The position numbers and the translations under genes were made by a program. Shown one piece after another: positions 23,335 through 36,452 of a stretch of DNA of 64,000 nucleotides. Below the pieces are notes generated by a model that searched no databases, was not told the origin of the DNA, and saw only the letters and a program-made list of their open reading frames with translations. Each line of letters starts with the position of its first letter. Within the stretch, counting starts at the first letter, position 1. The DNA comes from Uranotaenia lowii (Eukaryota > Arthropoda > Insecta > Diptera > Culicidae): the NCBI RefSeq assembly GCF_029784155.1, contig NC_073693.1, positions 157,361,519-157,425,518 of the forward strand, written 5' to 3'.

Positions 23335-26300
23335 TTTTACACGTAAAAAATCTTGTGCAATGCTTTCATAATTCATGCAGTCCAGGATTAAAAAAATGCT
23401 TCTGAGACGTCAAGGCCAAGGACTTTTTTTTATTTTAAAATGCTTTCAAACAATTACAATGTTCTTAGAAATTTGGTATGCTTGTATCTGTGTTTGTGTC
23501 CAATTCCATGTAAATTTTAATCAGTGAACATTTTCTGGTAGGTCCGTCAAGAAGGAAGGTCAAAATAAAGCTTCAAAGCTCCCTGTCTTGCAGCCTTAAA
23601 AGCAATCTCCCAGCCAAAAGCAACACCTTCTGATTAAATTATAATCCATTTCCGGCCAAACGCCACACTGCATCAGCATCGTTAGCATCGTAGGTACTAT
23701 ATTCGTGAAGAAAATCTCCTCCAAAGTGCCGAATGCCACCTCAGTTGATGCTGCTGTTTGCCGGGCTTTATAGCTTCCAGACAGGCCGTAAGAGATTTGG
23801 TATTTTCCTCCTCCCAGAGCGAGATCAGCAGCAGCAACAGCAGGTCAGCCCCCCTCTCCTTCCTTATCTTCCCTCTCCACAGCCCTATAAAACGTACCCC
23901 CCTACCACTTGGTTCGTCATAATGTTCCTCTGCCAAGATTTCTTCGGCCCCAAAGCCATCACCCATTTAAGTGCAACGGCATCATATCATATCCCCTGCC
24001 AGGCGGAGAGACACGTTATTAAAGTTTCAGCGGAATTAGGTTGACGTTATCCTGGGCTCTGCTTTTTACCACTCCCCTCACTTGGCCAACATTCTGCATT
24101 CCACTTCTGCTCCACTTTGTCGGAGAGCAGCAACAGCACAATCTGGAACAGTCCCTTTCGAATTGGGCTTCCCTTTTAGCGCCGGGTGAGCTCCCAGGAA
24201 TGCCATGCATGTGTATATTGAGAACATTCGAGTTTATGCACATGCACGGAAGAAGAAGGTTAATATAGATAGCTAAAAGGAGCTGACTGGAACAACGAAC
24301 GGCAAAGATGATGGCGATGGCGGCACATTCCGAGAACTTTCATAGCCAATCCAAGAATAAGGTAGTCCGTTTTATTCGCCACAGCCAGTCTGTGTGTGCG
24401 GAGCATCAAATGGGATCTACAATATTGGAGGTTAGGAATAGTTGGTGTGCAATTAAACTCAAGCTTACTTCAACGTATGCAGGGATTTCCTTGAGAAAAG
24501 GATACACGAATGAATCTTGTTAATTTCTTTTAACCTCTCAACAATATTTTCTGACAAACATCAAGTGTTTCAATTAAGAATATTTTTAGGATTGTCTACT
24601 TCAGATATTTACTCATCATGACCATTACGAACGATATTTTTTTAAAAGTTGTAATATGGCAGAACGTGCGGTTCAACAGCTGAAATCGCCTTTCTCAACA
24701 CGCTTTAATCAGTCTGAACATTGACGCACGGAAGTTTCTCACGAAGATAACTCTGACTTTTCTTAAGACCGTCATTTCTCAGCTGAATTGCTCGATGAAG
24801 CTAAAAAATGGCACCCTTTTGTAGTACTCTTTTCTGTATAGTTGCTCTCGATTTTCAGGTAGGGTGAATGATTTTAAGCGGAATTTTTTATAAGATCGTA
24901 TTGAAATTAAAAAAAAACTTTTTCATGGTTAAGCATGGTTGCCAAAATCTCAGAAAAATCTGTAATTTTACAGAGTTCTGAGCAAATATTTAACACAGAA
25001 TCTAAGTCACAGAACACAGAACTTGTAAATATTCACAGATTTCACAGAGTTTTGAAATTTAGAATGGGTTTTCAAAATAATAGTTTTTTTTATCAATATT
25101 AAATCAAGATTACTAACTTTGATATATAAATGCATGAAAAGATTTTAATGTAAACTAAAGTAAAATATAAAAAAGACTCTTTTATCATGAATTTTCAATT
25201 TAATTATTGAAAATAGTAACACAGAAATCGATCACGGAATTTTTGGATAAAATCACAAAAAATCTTTTTTTTTATTTCTCTCAAAAACACCTTGATTAAG
25301 ACAAATGTACAGTTTTTATTGCAAATTCTGTAATTTAAGGCATATTTTTGTATTAAGGACTTTGTCGCTATCTTCAAAAGTTGTTCAAGTCATAAAATCA
25401 TTTTTTTTAATTTGGTGATTGTTCATTTGTCCATTTGAATATTTTCACATCAACAGTGTTGGTTGCCAGATTGCCCGGTTTAATCCGGGTTTACTTGAAT
25501 ATTTAAAACAAAATTGAACAAAAGTTCGATTCAGACCGGTTGCCCGGATTTTGCACAAACTTATTTATTTGATTTGCAAAACAAAAAAACAAATTGTGTT
25601 GTAGAGATTTTAATTTATGCGTCCAAAACGAAATTTTTAAGCAAGTTTTATGAAAAAAATCACAATAGTTTTTTAAATGCCAAAAATACGATTTAAAAAC
25701 TGCTGATGAAAAAAAAATGTTTTTCACGTTTTTTTTTTTATTTGTATTGTTTGGTTTTATTTTCCAAATTTTGAGATCAATCGCCCGGATTTTGTATGTT
25801 TTTTAGATAAAATAGCACGAATTTGTCCAGCCTGAGTACGTGCTTTTAAGCAACTTGTCAACTTTGTACTAACTTATCTTAGGAACTCCTAGAACTTATT
25901 TCAATTTTTGCTCAAAAAAAAAAAAAAATTGGAAATGATACCTGAATTTAACGCGACATCTGAATCGAACCGCTTTCAGATGACACAAATATACTTCAAT
26001 CACAGCATCCGGCAAGGCTTTAACAGTGGGAGATGGAGGGGCAGCTAGAATGGGTAAATAGAGCAAAACACCATACAAACATATCCACACAACAAGCAGC
26101 TAGGAAAAACAACCTCACCCAAAGAAGTGAAATGAAGCATCGAAACGTAATTAGTGAATCCGGGGGCAGCGTATAACTACTGAATGATGTTTGCCCTCGG
26201 GATCACGAGATGGCTTTTCCCGTTCCAGGCTGCACAGTTTGGCTGCTGATGCTTCATTTTTAGTAGGACTTCGAACGGGGTGGAAAAAGATTTTTCATCC

Positions 26301-28189
26301 CTTTTCACGTTCCCGCATGCCACCATTCTTGCCGCCAGCCGGGTTTGCTTCACCGATTCACAATGGATGGCGATGCAACGGTATTTCGAGCTTAACATCC
26401 GGCCCCGATCCGGAATCGGTTCATGTCATCATTTCCGTTGTAGGTGTTTTTTTTTTTCAAATGGGGAAAAGCATGGGTTTATTCTTTTTGAATGAACTCT
26501 CGTAATAATTTTCAGAAACAAAATTTGTAACACGATGGGTGATTTATATTCATTGACTTTGATAAACTCTAAGCTAAGGTTTTTCAATCCTAAAAATACA
26601 AAATTTTCACATGAACAAAATAGATGAAAAATAACTTTAGTACAGACATTTTTGAGTCATCCTCTTTGAGGCCTTCACACGAAAGATCCGCGAAATAAAT
26701 TCACTATCTTTGATCCCTCTCGCGAGGGTAAGTAAACATCCGTCTTGTTCCGGTTTCGTTCGTTCTCTTGGATCCGGTATTGGGATCATCACATTCGCTG
26801 GTTGGCAGGAGCATCTTCGCGGCCCACTTCCTCAATTCCATTCCACATTGGATGAATGAGATAAGTAGAGCAATGGACTGCAACTACCCGTAAATCGCAG
26901 GAGAATTGGGATGCTGGAGCAGCAGAAGCAGGCCGTCTACAAAAGTAGAACCAGTGCGCAGTGGCCACAACGAGGAGTGCTCGTTTTTCCCCAATAAACC
27001 AGCTTTTGCTTGCGTTTCGTGTTTCGGTTTGAAAAGAAGACCACATCTGGCTCAACATGGCGAAAGGTTTCAGTAAAATCTATAGCACTTGAAACTTTTT
27101 TGAATGTATAACTATTTTTCACTGAACAAAAAAAATAAATTTGTTATATCCCTTAAAAAACAAAAAAAAAAAATCCAGTCATAATATAACAAATTTATTT
27201 CCTACAAAAAGCTAAATTTTGGTATTCCTATACTATACCAGTACGAGATACTAACAAACAGATTTTGGTATCCCTATACTATACCAGTACTAGATACTAA
27301 TAAACAGAACAATTCCACATCAATATTGGGTGAAACTGAGCAATGAAGAATTTCGCGACTCAAAGATTTGAAAGTTCATCATTTTTTATTCATTTTGAAG
27401 GGATTAATTTTCACCCTTGGATTAACCTCATTGTTGGTGATTGTGTTAGCATTTCCAAACTAGGGATGATCTTTCGTTTGTAGTAAACTTGTTCATTCGA
27501 AGTCAAACTTTTTCACCAAAGCTTATCAACATTTCAATGTAATTCATTCTGTGATTCCTGTAAACCAACTTCCAACGAGCCCAGGCAGTTTTATAAGTCT
27601 GATCTGGGCAAACTTTTCCCATCGTCAACATCCTTCATATGAAGGAAGAAGTCATTCACGTTCGCCGAAAACAGTCAGTGAGTGCCACAGCCAGCCAGCA
27701 AACATTTGAATAATTTATAACGCGTGATTCTTCACCGTAGAGATTTCCGATGACCTTTGCCTCCACTTTCCGCTTTCCGCCATTGCGGTTCCGGTCCCAG
27801 ATTTTCTGCTACATGCCCGTCTCGTGACAAAGCGACAAAAATCCTAAACACAATCCCACAACGAGAGCACTCTATTTGGTGGCGCGCCTCCTCCTTATAT
27901 TTACCAGGAAATGGGACCGCTATTTTGGGAACGCTGCCAAGATTTGTCGGAACTTTTCGGAGGCAACAACAGCGACGCCAGTTGAGATTTGGCTTATAAG
28001 ATGGATGTTGGTGGTGTTTTTATTTATTCTTTTTATTATAACAGAATTTGGGATTGTTAGGAGTTTAGAAAGGATGTAACATGTATGAAATTTCCCGGAT
28101 TTAACAGCACTGTGGGGAACATTTTCCTTCAAATTTATAAAACGGCCTTTGGTTGACGCTTAAAGCTTGGTCTCATTCCGTCCCATTTT
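23335..28189. other. Intergenic or intronic DNA, no gene recognised
   Basis: About 4.9 kb without a supported gene. GC-richer parts (23730-24300, 26190-26440, 27580-28000) contain frames of 60-105 codons on both strands at once, a sign of composition, not coding. Decayed low-complexity repeats fill 24950-25300 (acagaat/tcacag words) and 25450-25830 (CCCGGATTTT words). An inverted pair, AAATAAATTTGTTATAT at 27133 and ATATAACAAATTTATTT at 27184, lies just before a 46-bp tandem duplication. Confidence 0.45.
27216..27307. repeat. 46-bp tandem duplication
   Basis: Two adjacent 46-base copies begin ATTTTGGTATTCCTATACTA (27216) and ATTTTGGTATCCCTATACTA (27262) and end AAACAG. They differ at only about three positions, so the duplication is fairly recent. 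Confidence 0.9.
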
Positions 28190-28209
28190 TTGTCAATCAT
28201 GACGGAGAG

Positions 28210-28356
28210 AAAGCACATTTTTAACACATTTTTGCCTTTCTTTCAGAAAGGTATAGTTATCGGTCGATTTGGAAGATCATTAATTATGATGGGTCTTAAA
28301 CATCTCTATCGAATAACCTCGACGAATTATGACGATGTCTGGGTAATTATGAGTAA
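28210..28356 (+). mobile_element. Fragment resembling a dispersed mosquito repeat, 5' of array 2
   Basis: The sequence immediately left of array 2 (TTTTTGCCTTTCTTTCAGAA, then GGTATAGTTATCGGTCGATT, and GATGTCTGGGTAATTATGAG near 28333) resembles a common mosquito dispersed repeat that, from memory, contains cctttctc...ggtat...cggtcg..., then ...tcgacga...tgtctg, then GT-rich text and a GTGACAAAAA-like stretch. If right, array 2 expanded from inside this repeat. The homology is recalled, not computed. Confidence 0.35.
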
Positions 28357-28359
28357 AAG

Positions 28360-30963
28360 TGACAAAAATGACAAAAATGACAAAAATGACAAAAATGACA
28401 AAAATGACAAAAATGACAAAAATGACAAAAATGACAAAAATGACAAAAATGACAAAAATGACAAAAATGACAAAAATGACAAAAATGACAAAAATGACAA
28501 AAATGACAAAAATGACAAAAATGACAAAAATGACAAAAATGACATAAATGACAAAAATGACAAAAATGACAAAAATGACAAAAATGACAAAAATGACAAA
28601 AATGACAAAAATGACAAAAATGACAAAAATGACAAAAATGACAAAAATGACAAAAATGACAAAAATGACAAAAATGACAAAAATGACAAAAATGACAAAA
28701 ATGACAAAAATGACAAAAATGACAAAAATGACAAAAATGACAAAAATGACAAAAATGACAAAAATGACAAAAATGACAAAAATGACAAAAATGACAAAAA
28801 TGACAAAAATGACAAAAATGACAAAAATGACAAAAATGACAAAAATGACAAAAATGACAAAAATGACAAAAATGACAAAAATGACAAAAATGACAAAAAT
28901 GACAAAAATGACAAAAATGACAAAAATGACAAAAATGACAAAAATGACAAAAATGACAAAAATGACAAAAATGACAAAAATGACAAAAATGACAAAAATG
29001 ACAAAAATGAAAAAAATTACAAAAATGACAAAAATGACAAAAATGACAAAAATGACAAAAATGACAAAAATGACAAAAATGACAAAAATGACAAAAATGA
29101 CAAAAATGACAAAAATGACAAAAATGACAAAAATGACAAAAATGACAAAAATGACAAAAATGACAAAAATGACAAAAATGACAAAAATGACAAAAATGAC
29201 AAAAATGACAAAAATGACAAAAATGACAAAAATGACAAAAATGACAAAAATGACAAAAATGACAAAAATGACAAAAATGACAAAAATGACAAAAATGACA
29301 AAAATGACAAAAATGACAAAAATGACAAAAATGACAAAAATGACAAAAATGACAAAAATGACAAAAATGACAAAAATGACAAAAATGACAAAAATGACAA
29401 AAATGACAAAAATGACAAAAATGACAAAAATGACAAAAATGACAAAAATGACAAAAATGACAAAAATGACAAAAATGACAAAAATGACAAAAATGACAAA
29501 AATGACAAAAATGACAAAAATGACAAAAATGACAAAAATGACAAAAATGAAAAAAATGACAAAAATGACAAAAATGACAAAAATGACAAAAATGACAAAA
29601 ATGACAAAAATGACAAAAATGACTAAAATGACAAAAATGACAAAAATGACAAAAATGACAAAAATGACAAAAATGACAAAAATGACAAAAATGACAAAAA
29701 TGACAAAAATGACAAAAATGACAAAAATGACAAAAATGACAAAAATGACAAAAATGACAAAAATGACAAAAATGACAAAAATGAAAAAAATTACAAAAAT
29801 GACAAAAATGACAAAAATGACAAAAATGACAAAAATGACAAAAATGACAAAAATGACAAAAATGACAAAAATGACAAAAATGACAAAAATGACAAAAATG
29901 ACAAAAATGACAAAAATGACAAAAATGACAAAAATGACAAAAATGACAAAAATGACAAAAATGACAAAAATGACAAAAATGAAAAAAATTACAAAAATGA
30001 CAAAAATGACAAAAATGACAAAAATGACAAAAATGACAAAAATGACAAAAATGACAAAAATGACAAAAATGACAAAAATGACAAAAATGACAAAAATGAC
30101 AAAAATGACAAAAATGACAAAAATGACAAAAATGACAAAAATGACAAAAATGACAAAAATGACAAAAATGACAAAAATGACAAAAATGACAAAAATGACA
30201 AAAATGACAAAAATGACAAAAATGACAAAAATGACAAAAATGACAAAAATGACAAAAATGACAAAAATGACAAAAATGACAAAAATGACAAAAATGACAA
30301 AAATGACAAAAATGACAAAAATGACAAAAATGACAAAAAAAATGACAAAAATGACAAAAATGACAAAAATGACAAAAATGACAAAAATGACAAAAATGAC
30401 AAAAATGACAAAAATGACAAAAATGACAAAAATGACAAAAATGACAAAAATGACAAAAATGACAAAAATGACAAAAATGACAAAAATGACAAAAATGACA
30501 AAAATGACAAAAATGACAAAAATGACAAAAATGACAAAAATGACAAAAATGACAAAAATGACAAAAATGACAAAAATGACAAAAATGACAAAAATGACAA
30601 AAATGACAAAAATGACAAAAATGACAAAAATGACAAAAATGACAAAAATGACAAAAATGACAAAAATGACAAAAATGACAAAAATGACAAAAATGACAAA
30701 AATGACAAAAATGACAAAAATGACAAAAATGACAAAAATGACAAAAATGACAAAAATGACAAAAATGACAAAAATGACAAAAATGACAAAAATGACAAAA
30801 ATGACAAAAATGACAAAAATGACAAAAATGACAAAAATGACAAAAATGACAAAAATGACAAAAATGACAAAAATGACAAAAATGACAAAAATGACAAAAA
30901 TGACAAAAATGACAAAAATGACAAAAATGACAAAAATGACAAAAATGACAAAAATGACAAAAA
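28360..30963 (+). repeat. Satellite array 2: homogeneous 9-bp TGACAAAAA
   Basis: About 289 copies of TGACAAAAA over 2.6 kb. It is far more regular than array 1: only one clear length change (three extra A at about 30336-30341) and a few point variants (GACATAAAT near 28542, GACTAAAAT near 29610). A TGAAAAAAATTAC variant recurs at 29008, 29782 and 29980, and TGAAAAAAATGAC at 29548, all in register with the 9-bp period. The apparent 809- and 478-codon frames (MTK and NDK repeats) result from the period, not from a gene. Confidence 0.98.
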
Positions 30964-32649
30964 TTTTAAAAATTTAAAATAATGAAAAAATTCACTAAAT
31001 AGGAAAAAAATCAAAATCAAAATAATATATATGCTGTTCAACATGGATAGAAATGATGAAAATCAACAGAATTGACAGATTCTAAAAATTGGCCAATTTC
31101 ACAGATTTTGTTATTTAGAATTTGTTATCAAAATTGATTTTAAAAATATAAAACCGACCAATTTTATGAAACATCTGTAATTAAGAAAACAGACATAAAC
31201 AACAAAACTTAATCTATTGACAAAAAGACATAATTCATCCAGTTTACAAATCTTCACAATTTTGGAAACTTTTCATCTTTGGCAATTTTCAATATTTTTT
31301 TCAATTTTGTCAAACTTTTATTTCTGGCATTTTCGCCAGTTCAATCAGTTTTGTCGAAATTGTTATTTTTACATTTTTGTTATTTTTTTCAATTTGATCA
31401 GAATTACTTATCAACTTTGTTATTTTGTTAGTTTTGCAAACCTCGTAAATTTTGTTCATTTTAGAAATTTGGCAATTTTGTCAAGTGTGTCAATTTTACA
31501 AATTCTGTAATTTTTGACAATTTGGGTAACTCAGAACAAACGTTAAATTATTCGAAACACTTGGTTAGGAGTCCAGATTTCAAATTGTTTCTATTACTTT
31601 TTATGTAATTCGTTCATTTTTAAATTATCTTATGTTGTGACTCAAAAAAACAATACATTAAGATAATATTTTTTTTCAAAAATTATTGTTGATACTGAAT
31701 CATACAGGAAAACTCTATCATTTGTTTATTTTTTTGTGTTATATGTATTCATTGTTAATAAACAGGCTGTAAGAAGGTTGCAATCCACTGTCAAATATAT
31801 TTTTTTTGTGTTTTTATATTTAAAAATAAATATAGAATTCAAAACAGAGAAAACACTTTTAACGAATTTTATATAAATTTTCACTTCTAAAATTAAACTT
31901 GAGCGTCGATAAGCCACCCTTTAGAGTTTACTCAATAAACTGAACATTTACATACTCCATTTTAACAACCAAAAGGCTGTAAAAAAAATATTTAGTTCTA
32001 CCGAAACCAAAAACCAGTATTATAAGGCAATTTTTCCAATCAATATTGGACGTTCTTTCAAAGCAGTTTTTCCAGCGTTTTGAAACCATCTTGACACGAT
32101 ATAAATTAAGGAATTTCTTGGGGATTCCCTAATAACATTTATGAGGAATTAGAGGAAGAATGTTAATGTTTCATCATGTTTCACACTGTATAGTTTGTAT
32201 GTTATAAATAAGATTTTTGAAATATAATATGGTCCTATAGACTAGAAGTTGAAGTAATTTCTTCAACTGGCATTATTTGAACTTCCGAGTTCTTAAAAAA
32301 TAAATAAAATGAATCCTTTCACGTTTTTATATAATCTTCAATTAACAAACGCTTTTCTTTCAATTTTTTTTTTACATTGATCGAAAACTGCTCTTAGTAT
32401 AAATAATATGAAAGCTAAACCCAACATGTGTGGTAGAAATTCATCGGTACCTTTTGATCAAATTTCTACCCCTCAGTACACATATCGACCCCATCGCATC
32501 AATGGTCTGCAGCGAGGACGCTAAGATCTCAGATGGAACAAAATATTAATAAATGTCAATTTGGCCTTTTTCTTTTGGCAGCAGCATGTGACATATCCAA
32601 CACAAACGTTGTTCCTGGGAGAGAAAAATACACGAATAAAATAGTAATA
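30964..32649. other. AT-rich DNA with decayed satellite-like words
   Basis: No gene. From about 31080 to 31530 the sequence is full of irregular TTTTGTCAATTTTG, ATTTTTGTTATTTTT and CAATTTTGTCAAG words. This looks like an old, opposite-orientation version of the TTTTTGTCA satellite eroded by mutation, next to the fresh array 2. The rest (31530-32649) is AT-rich with poly-T runs and nothing recognisable. Confidence 0.5.
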
Positions 32650-33572
32650 GGGGGAAGTGTTCCTAAATGCGCATGTTGGGTAATATGCGCATACAGCCGA
32701 TTGACGATATGGCTGGAGATTCAACGTATCTAATCAGTGCAGTTTGAGGGTAATACGCTATTGACACATGGCATGAAGAAATTTGATTGTTATATAAAGT
32801 CAAAAAAATTTAAAAATTCATACAAGATTTTTGTCAGTTTTGATATACTATATTGAACTTTAATTATCGTGCGTACAGAATCTGTGAACGAAAATTTTAA
32901 TGGTTTTTCTTTCTTATTCATCTGGAAATCTGAAATTCAACAAATTGAAGCTTTTGGCAAGGTTGTAAATGATAAGATATTGGAATAAGAGACAGGTTCT
33001 GAATGCCCATATTAAGGCAGGTTAAATGCCTATATCAAGAAAAATAGATTATTCTTATAATTTTTTTATTTTTTATCATTGAAACATCAAATCTACGCTC
33101 AAATCACGATCTTACAGCGAAAAAAGAAGAACTTCATAATGATCCGATAAAAATATGATATGAACAAAATATTACCATGAAATATGGCCATATGGCATAC
33201 CTAATTATGTTTCTTGCAAAAGAATTAGTGATGTAAGAAATTTCACCAAAATTTCAGCTTTAACGTATGCTTAGCATCCGTTTCTACCATTTTCAATCAA
33301 ATAATATCAAAATATTACAAGTGTAAATGAAATATAGCTAAAAAAATAAATATGCGCATTTAGCCCGCCAATTTCGGAAATCGGCTATTTTGACTTCTTT
33401 TATTAAAAAATTATTCTCACAAAAACTGTAAGAGATTTTAACAGAAAAATTACTCTAACGTATGTAAAACAGATGTCCGCTCATGTGTATATAGTTTTCA
33501 GACTCTTATCTATTGGAATATGGGAGAAAATGAGTGCTTTCCTTAATATGCGCATATAGCCTGCCTCTCCCC
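32650..33572. mobile_element. TA-flanked MITE (923 bp) with ATGCGCAT words
   Basis: The left end reads GGGGGAAGTGTTCCTAAATG followed by CGCATGTTGGGTAATATGCG. The reverse complement of the right end reads GGGGAGAGGCAGGCTATATG followed by CGCATATTAAG. TA dinucleotides flank both sides (32648-32649 and 33573-33574). ATATGCGCATTTAGCCCGCC lies inside near 33350. No transposase frame. Terminal similarity is moderate, but the repeated (T)ATGCGCAT(A) word and TA duplication support a MITE of the same design as those at 2517 and 52211. Confidence 0.72.
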
Positions 33573-33574
33573 TA

Positions 33575-35184
33575 CAAGACGACATCCGGCCCAGCGCTGG
33601 AAAGCACCCGGATCTGTCTGGCGGCTGGTTGGGATTCAGTTGGATAGAGGAGGGTCCAGGAAAGGGGACCCAGAAGCCAGTGGTCAATTTTCGTGGGACA
33701 ACTAGGAAGGAAAAAAAATGTGTATGCTGTGGATGACACAAAAATGCCCCACATATCATTTGGACGTATGGATGTGCACCGAGCGAACTCATTTTAGTTT
33801 TTCTGGGGTGGTGGAAACGAATCAGATTCGAGATGAAAATGGAATCTTTTGGAGCGGTGGGGAGGGGAGTAATGTTGGTCATGAAGTGGGAGTGGGAGGC
33901 AGGTGGTAGGGCAGACGACAACATTTTGCGACATGTGTGATTATGCCTTGCGGGAAAGTTTATCTGATTATTATGTCGGATGCTCTGCACATCGATGAAG
34001 TTTAAGACAAGAGCTCGGTATGTTTCGGGAGGCTTTAACTATAGATATGTGTGATTGTAGCTAGTCACGGAGAAAATTTCGAGGCAGAACGGAAATTCTA
34101 CCAATTGGGAGAACCATTGAAAGAAACTGAATTTTACAAGGCCGAGCAAATCGTTGTTGTTTGGGAAAGTGCAACGCAAATTTTGTTCAGAATATGAAAT
34201 ATTATAGAACCTTGAGAGATTTTCATATAAATGTATTTTCCTTGGGAAGATCATAAAGTTTTAAGCCAAAACGAAGCTAAAGAGATCCCAGGGTTTCAAA
34301 AATGAATCCAATCCGACTCAGTCTACTGCGACATCAAAAGCAATTTCGATTTCGTTTGAATTATGACAAAGGTAAAGATCTTCTGCATGAAGGATCAAGT
34401 CACCTTTAGCTCGAAAAAAATCACTATTCATTCGTTGAACTTGAACGAAAATACACCTAATTCATTTAGGGGTTCAAGTATCTTTCGAATTTTTGTAGCA
34501 TAAAATCAAGAATTTTCATACTGAAAGAAGCTGATAACCTGGTGAGGGGTGAATAGTTACATCTTAAAACCTTTGTGAACAAATAAAATAAAACTGATTC
34601 TCAAGCTCAAAAAAATGCAATAAGTGAAAAACGCCAACGGCTTTATTTTTGAAGATTTAGAAGATTTGAGATGTCTTTAGTGACTTTTTTACACTAATTT
34701 GTTCTGCAAATCAATATTTTATAACATCATATTTATTTTAATGCAGATAACAATCTAATCGAACTTTAGGGTTACTTTTCATCACTTAAATTGTTAAAAA
34801 TCGATTCATCAAAGAGGCTTTCTTGCCAAGGTTATTGCTAAAAACATAATCAAAATTTGTTTTATTGGCTGTGAAGTGTTTAAGTAACATATTTCAGCTA
34901 TCAATTAATGAGAAATTGCTCCGAAATGTTGTTTTACGAATCAATTTATTAAAATTTATTGAACAAATTGCCCTCCTCTCAAGGTGCTGTTCAATAACAT
35001 GTTAACTTAACCACGTGTTTCAAACCTTGCTTTATTTAGATTTGGAACAAACTTTTGCTCCTATTGTGACGCTCCCGGTGAACTGATTTGGATGTTGTTG
35101 GCGCCCACGTGTCGGAAATTTTGTTAGCTTTGCGTTTGTATTTTTGACATTCCGTAAATTGACTGTACTTTGTAAACAATCAAC
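33575..35184. other. Intergenic DNA, no gene recognised
   Basis: No supported gene. The GC-richer part (33580-33910) has overlapping frames on both strands (169 codons minus, 63 plus) without domains. The stretch at 34960-35184 probably includes the 5' untranslated part and terminus of the Tc1/mariner remnant that follows, but I could not define its inverted repeat. Confidence 0.4.
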
Positions 35185-35700
35185 ATGGAAGGCAAAAGAA
35201 GGGAACAAATTGTGTACAGTTATTTGTAAAATCCATTGTGGTCTGCATCCAGGCTAGCTGAAAGGCTAGCTGAACAGCTGAAATTGCCCAGAAGTACTGT
35301 ATGGCGCATTATCAAACGGTATAAGAAAACATTGACGACGATTCAGAAGCCGCAAGCCAATTGCTGGAGTGGAACTGACAATCAAAAATAGCGTGGCAAA
35401 ATTTTTAAGCCGATAAAGAGGAATTCCAATCTGTCGGACCATGATTTAGCCAGAAAATTTGTTGCTGCCCATAATACCTTGAGGAGAATTCAACTCTGGG
35501 AAGGAATCAAGTAGTATCGAGATACCAAACAGCCAAACTTATGTCAAGCCTGACTTCGGGCAAATCCCAGGCGAAAAATTGTACTTGGTAACGGTTTGCA
35601 GCCAAATTTAATTTTTTTTGTCGTCAAATCTGCATGAGAATTTATGTTTTGGCAGGGCGTTTGCATCTGTGGCAAAAAAAAACTAAAGTTTTCGTTACAA
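35185..35700 (+). pseudogene. Tc1/mariner-type transposase remnant
   Basis: An ATG at 35185 opens MEGKRREQIVYSYL, followed by a stop, then ASRLAE...LAEQLKLPRSTVWRIIKRYKK, a helix-turn-helix paired-type DNA-binding domain. NSNLSDHDLARKFVAAHNTL follows, the second HTH. Stops interrupt at three codons. A 12-bp tandem duplication (AGGCTAGCTGAA twice, near 35252-35275) lengthens the first helix. The sequence then jumps to YVKPDFGQIPGEKLYLVTV-like text (near 35540-35595) and a WQGVCICGKK-like stretch near 35655, so the central catalytic region with the first Asp has been deleted. The C-terminus is cut by the gypsy remnant. Inactive. Confidence 0.8.
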
Positions 35701-35704
35701 ATTA

Positions 35705-36435
35705 GACAATGACGTCGGAACTTTACCAAAATGAGTGTCTCCCGGGAAGAAACGAAAAAGGTTCAGAAGACACCATGCTGGTTCTGCGGAGACTTCCATT
35801 ACGTCCGTCAGTGCTGGTTCCATGATTCCACCTGCGGAAAATGCAAACGCATGGGCCAGGGCCAAAAAGCGTAAATGTGCTGAGGTAAATTTGGACGGTG
35901 TCAATGTCTGGGAAATCTGGGCTTGCATCGGGAAACCAACAATCAACTCTACGGACATCGTTGCTGTCAGCGCTTCCGGTTACAAGCTCGACTTGAAAGG
36001 AGAGTTTATCACCGAAGTAACCATCCGGAACGTCTCAAAACAAGGGTGCATCTACGTGGCCAACCACTCCGATCCTGACGTGCTGGGTTTCGACCTCATC
36101 GAGTCGTTGAACCTTTGGTTGGTCCCCTTCGACTCGTTGGTGATCTACATCCAGAAATCCAAAGACGTGAAACAACGATTCAAGGCTGAACTCCGAAGGT
36201 TACAAGAATACGGCATCATTTCTCCAGTGCAGTTCCCAATTGAGCTCCTTCCTTTGTCGTGGTTCACAAATCGGACAACCTCTCTGTTCAAGCTTGCGGC
36301 GATAACTCAACTGGGCTTAACGCAGCTCTGAAGACATCTTTACTGCCCTGGCTGGGGCACGCATTTTCTCCCAAATCGATCTGTCGGACGCATACCTCCA
36401 GGTGGAAGTGGAGGAAGAAAGACACGAGTTGTTGT
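35705..36435 (+). pseudogene. Ty3/gypsy retrotransposon remnant: gag knuckle, protease, RT start
   Basis: In one frame, TPCWFCGDFHYVRQCWFHDS near 35770-35830 and CGKCKRMGQ near 35835-35860 form the nucleocapsid zinc knuckle. A 198-codon frame (35735-36331) then carries AEVNLDGVNV and GKPTINSTDIVAVSASGYKL, a retropepsin region in which the DTG active-site segment has been deleted, and VLGFDLIESLNLW. RT begins with LRRLQEYGIISPVQF, HKSDNLSVQACGDNSTGLNA near 36262 and, in another frame, ARIFSQIDLSDAYLQVEVEE near 36358-36418. Multiple short deletions and frameshifts. It ends at a GTAT run and Tc1-like terminus at 36453. Confidence 0.88.
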
Positions 36436-36452
36436 ATGTATGTATGTATGTA

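Noticed and set aside
22743..23405. Open frames spanning the gap
   Set aside because: They consist of undetermined bases.
23697..24268. Overlapping 89-, 103- and 75-codon frames in a GC-richer stretch
   Set aside because: Open frames on both strands simultaneously with CAG-rich runs and no recognisable domain suggest composition, not coding.
28190..31044. Long MTK/NDK (plus) and LSF (minus) frames in array 2, including a 50-residue non-repeat lead at 28190-28350
   Set aside because: Same periodicity artefact. The lead is a fragment of a dispersed repeat read in a chance open frame.
33481..33990. 169-codon minus-strand frame next to a MITE
   Set aside because: It begins outside and runs into the MITE terminus, with no domain and no codon bias that I can see.
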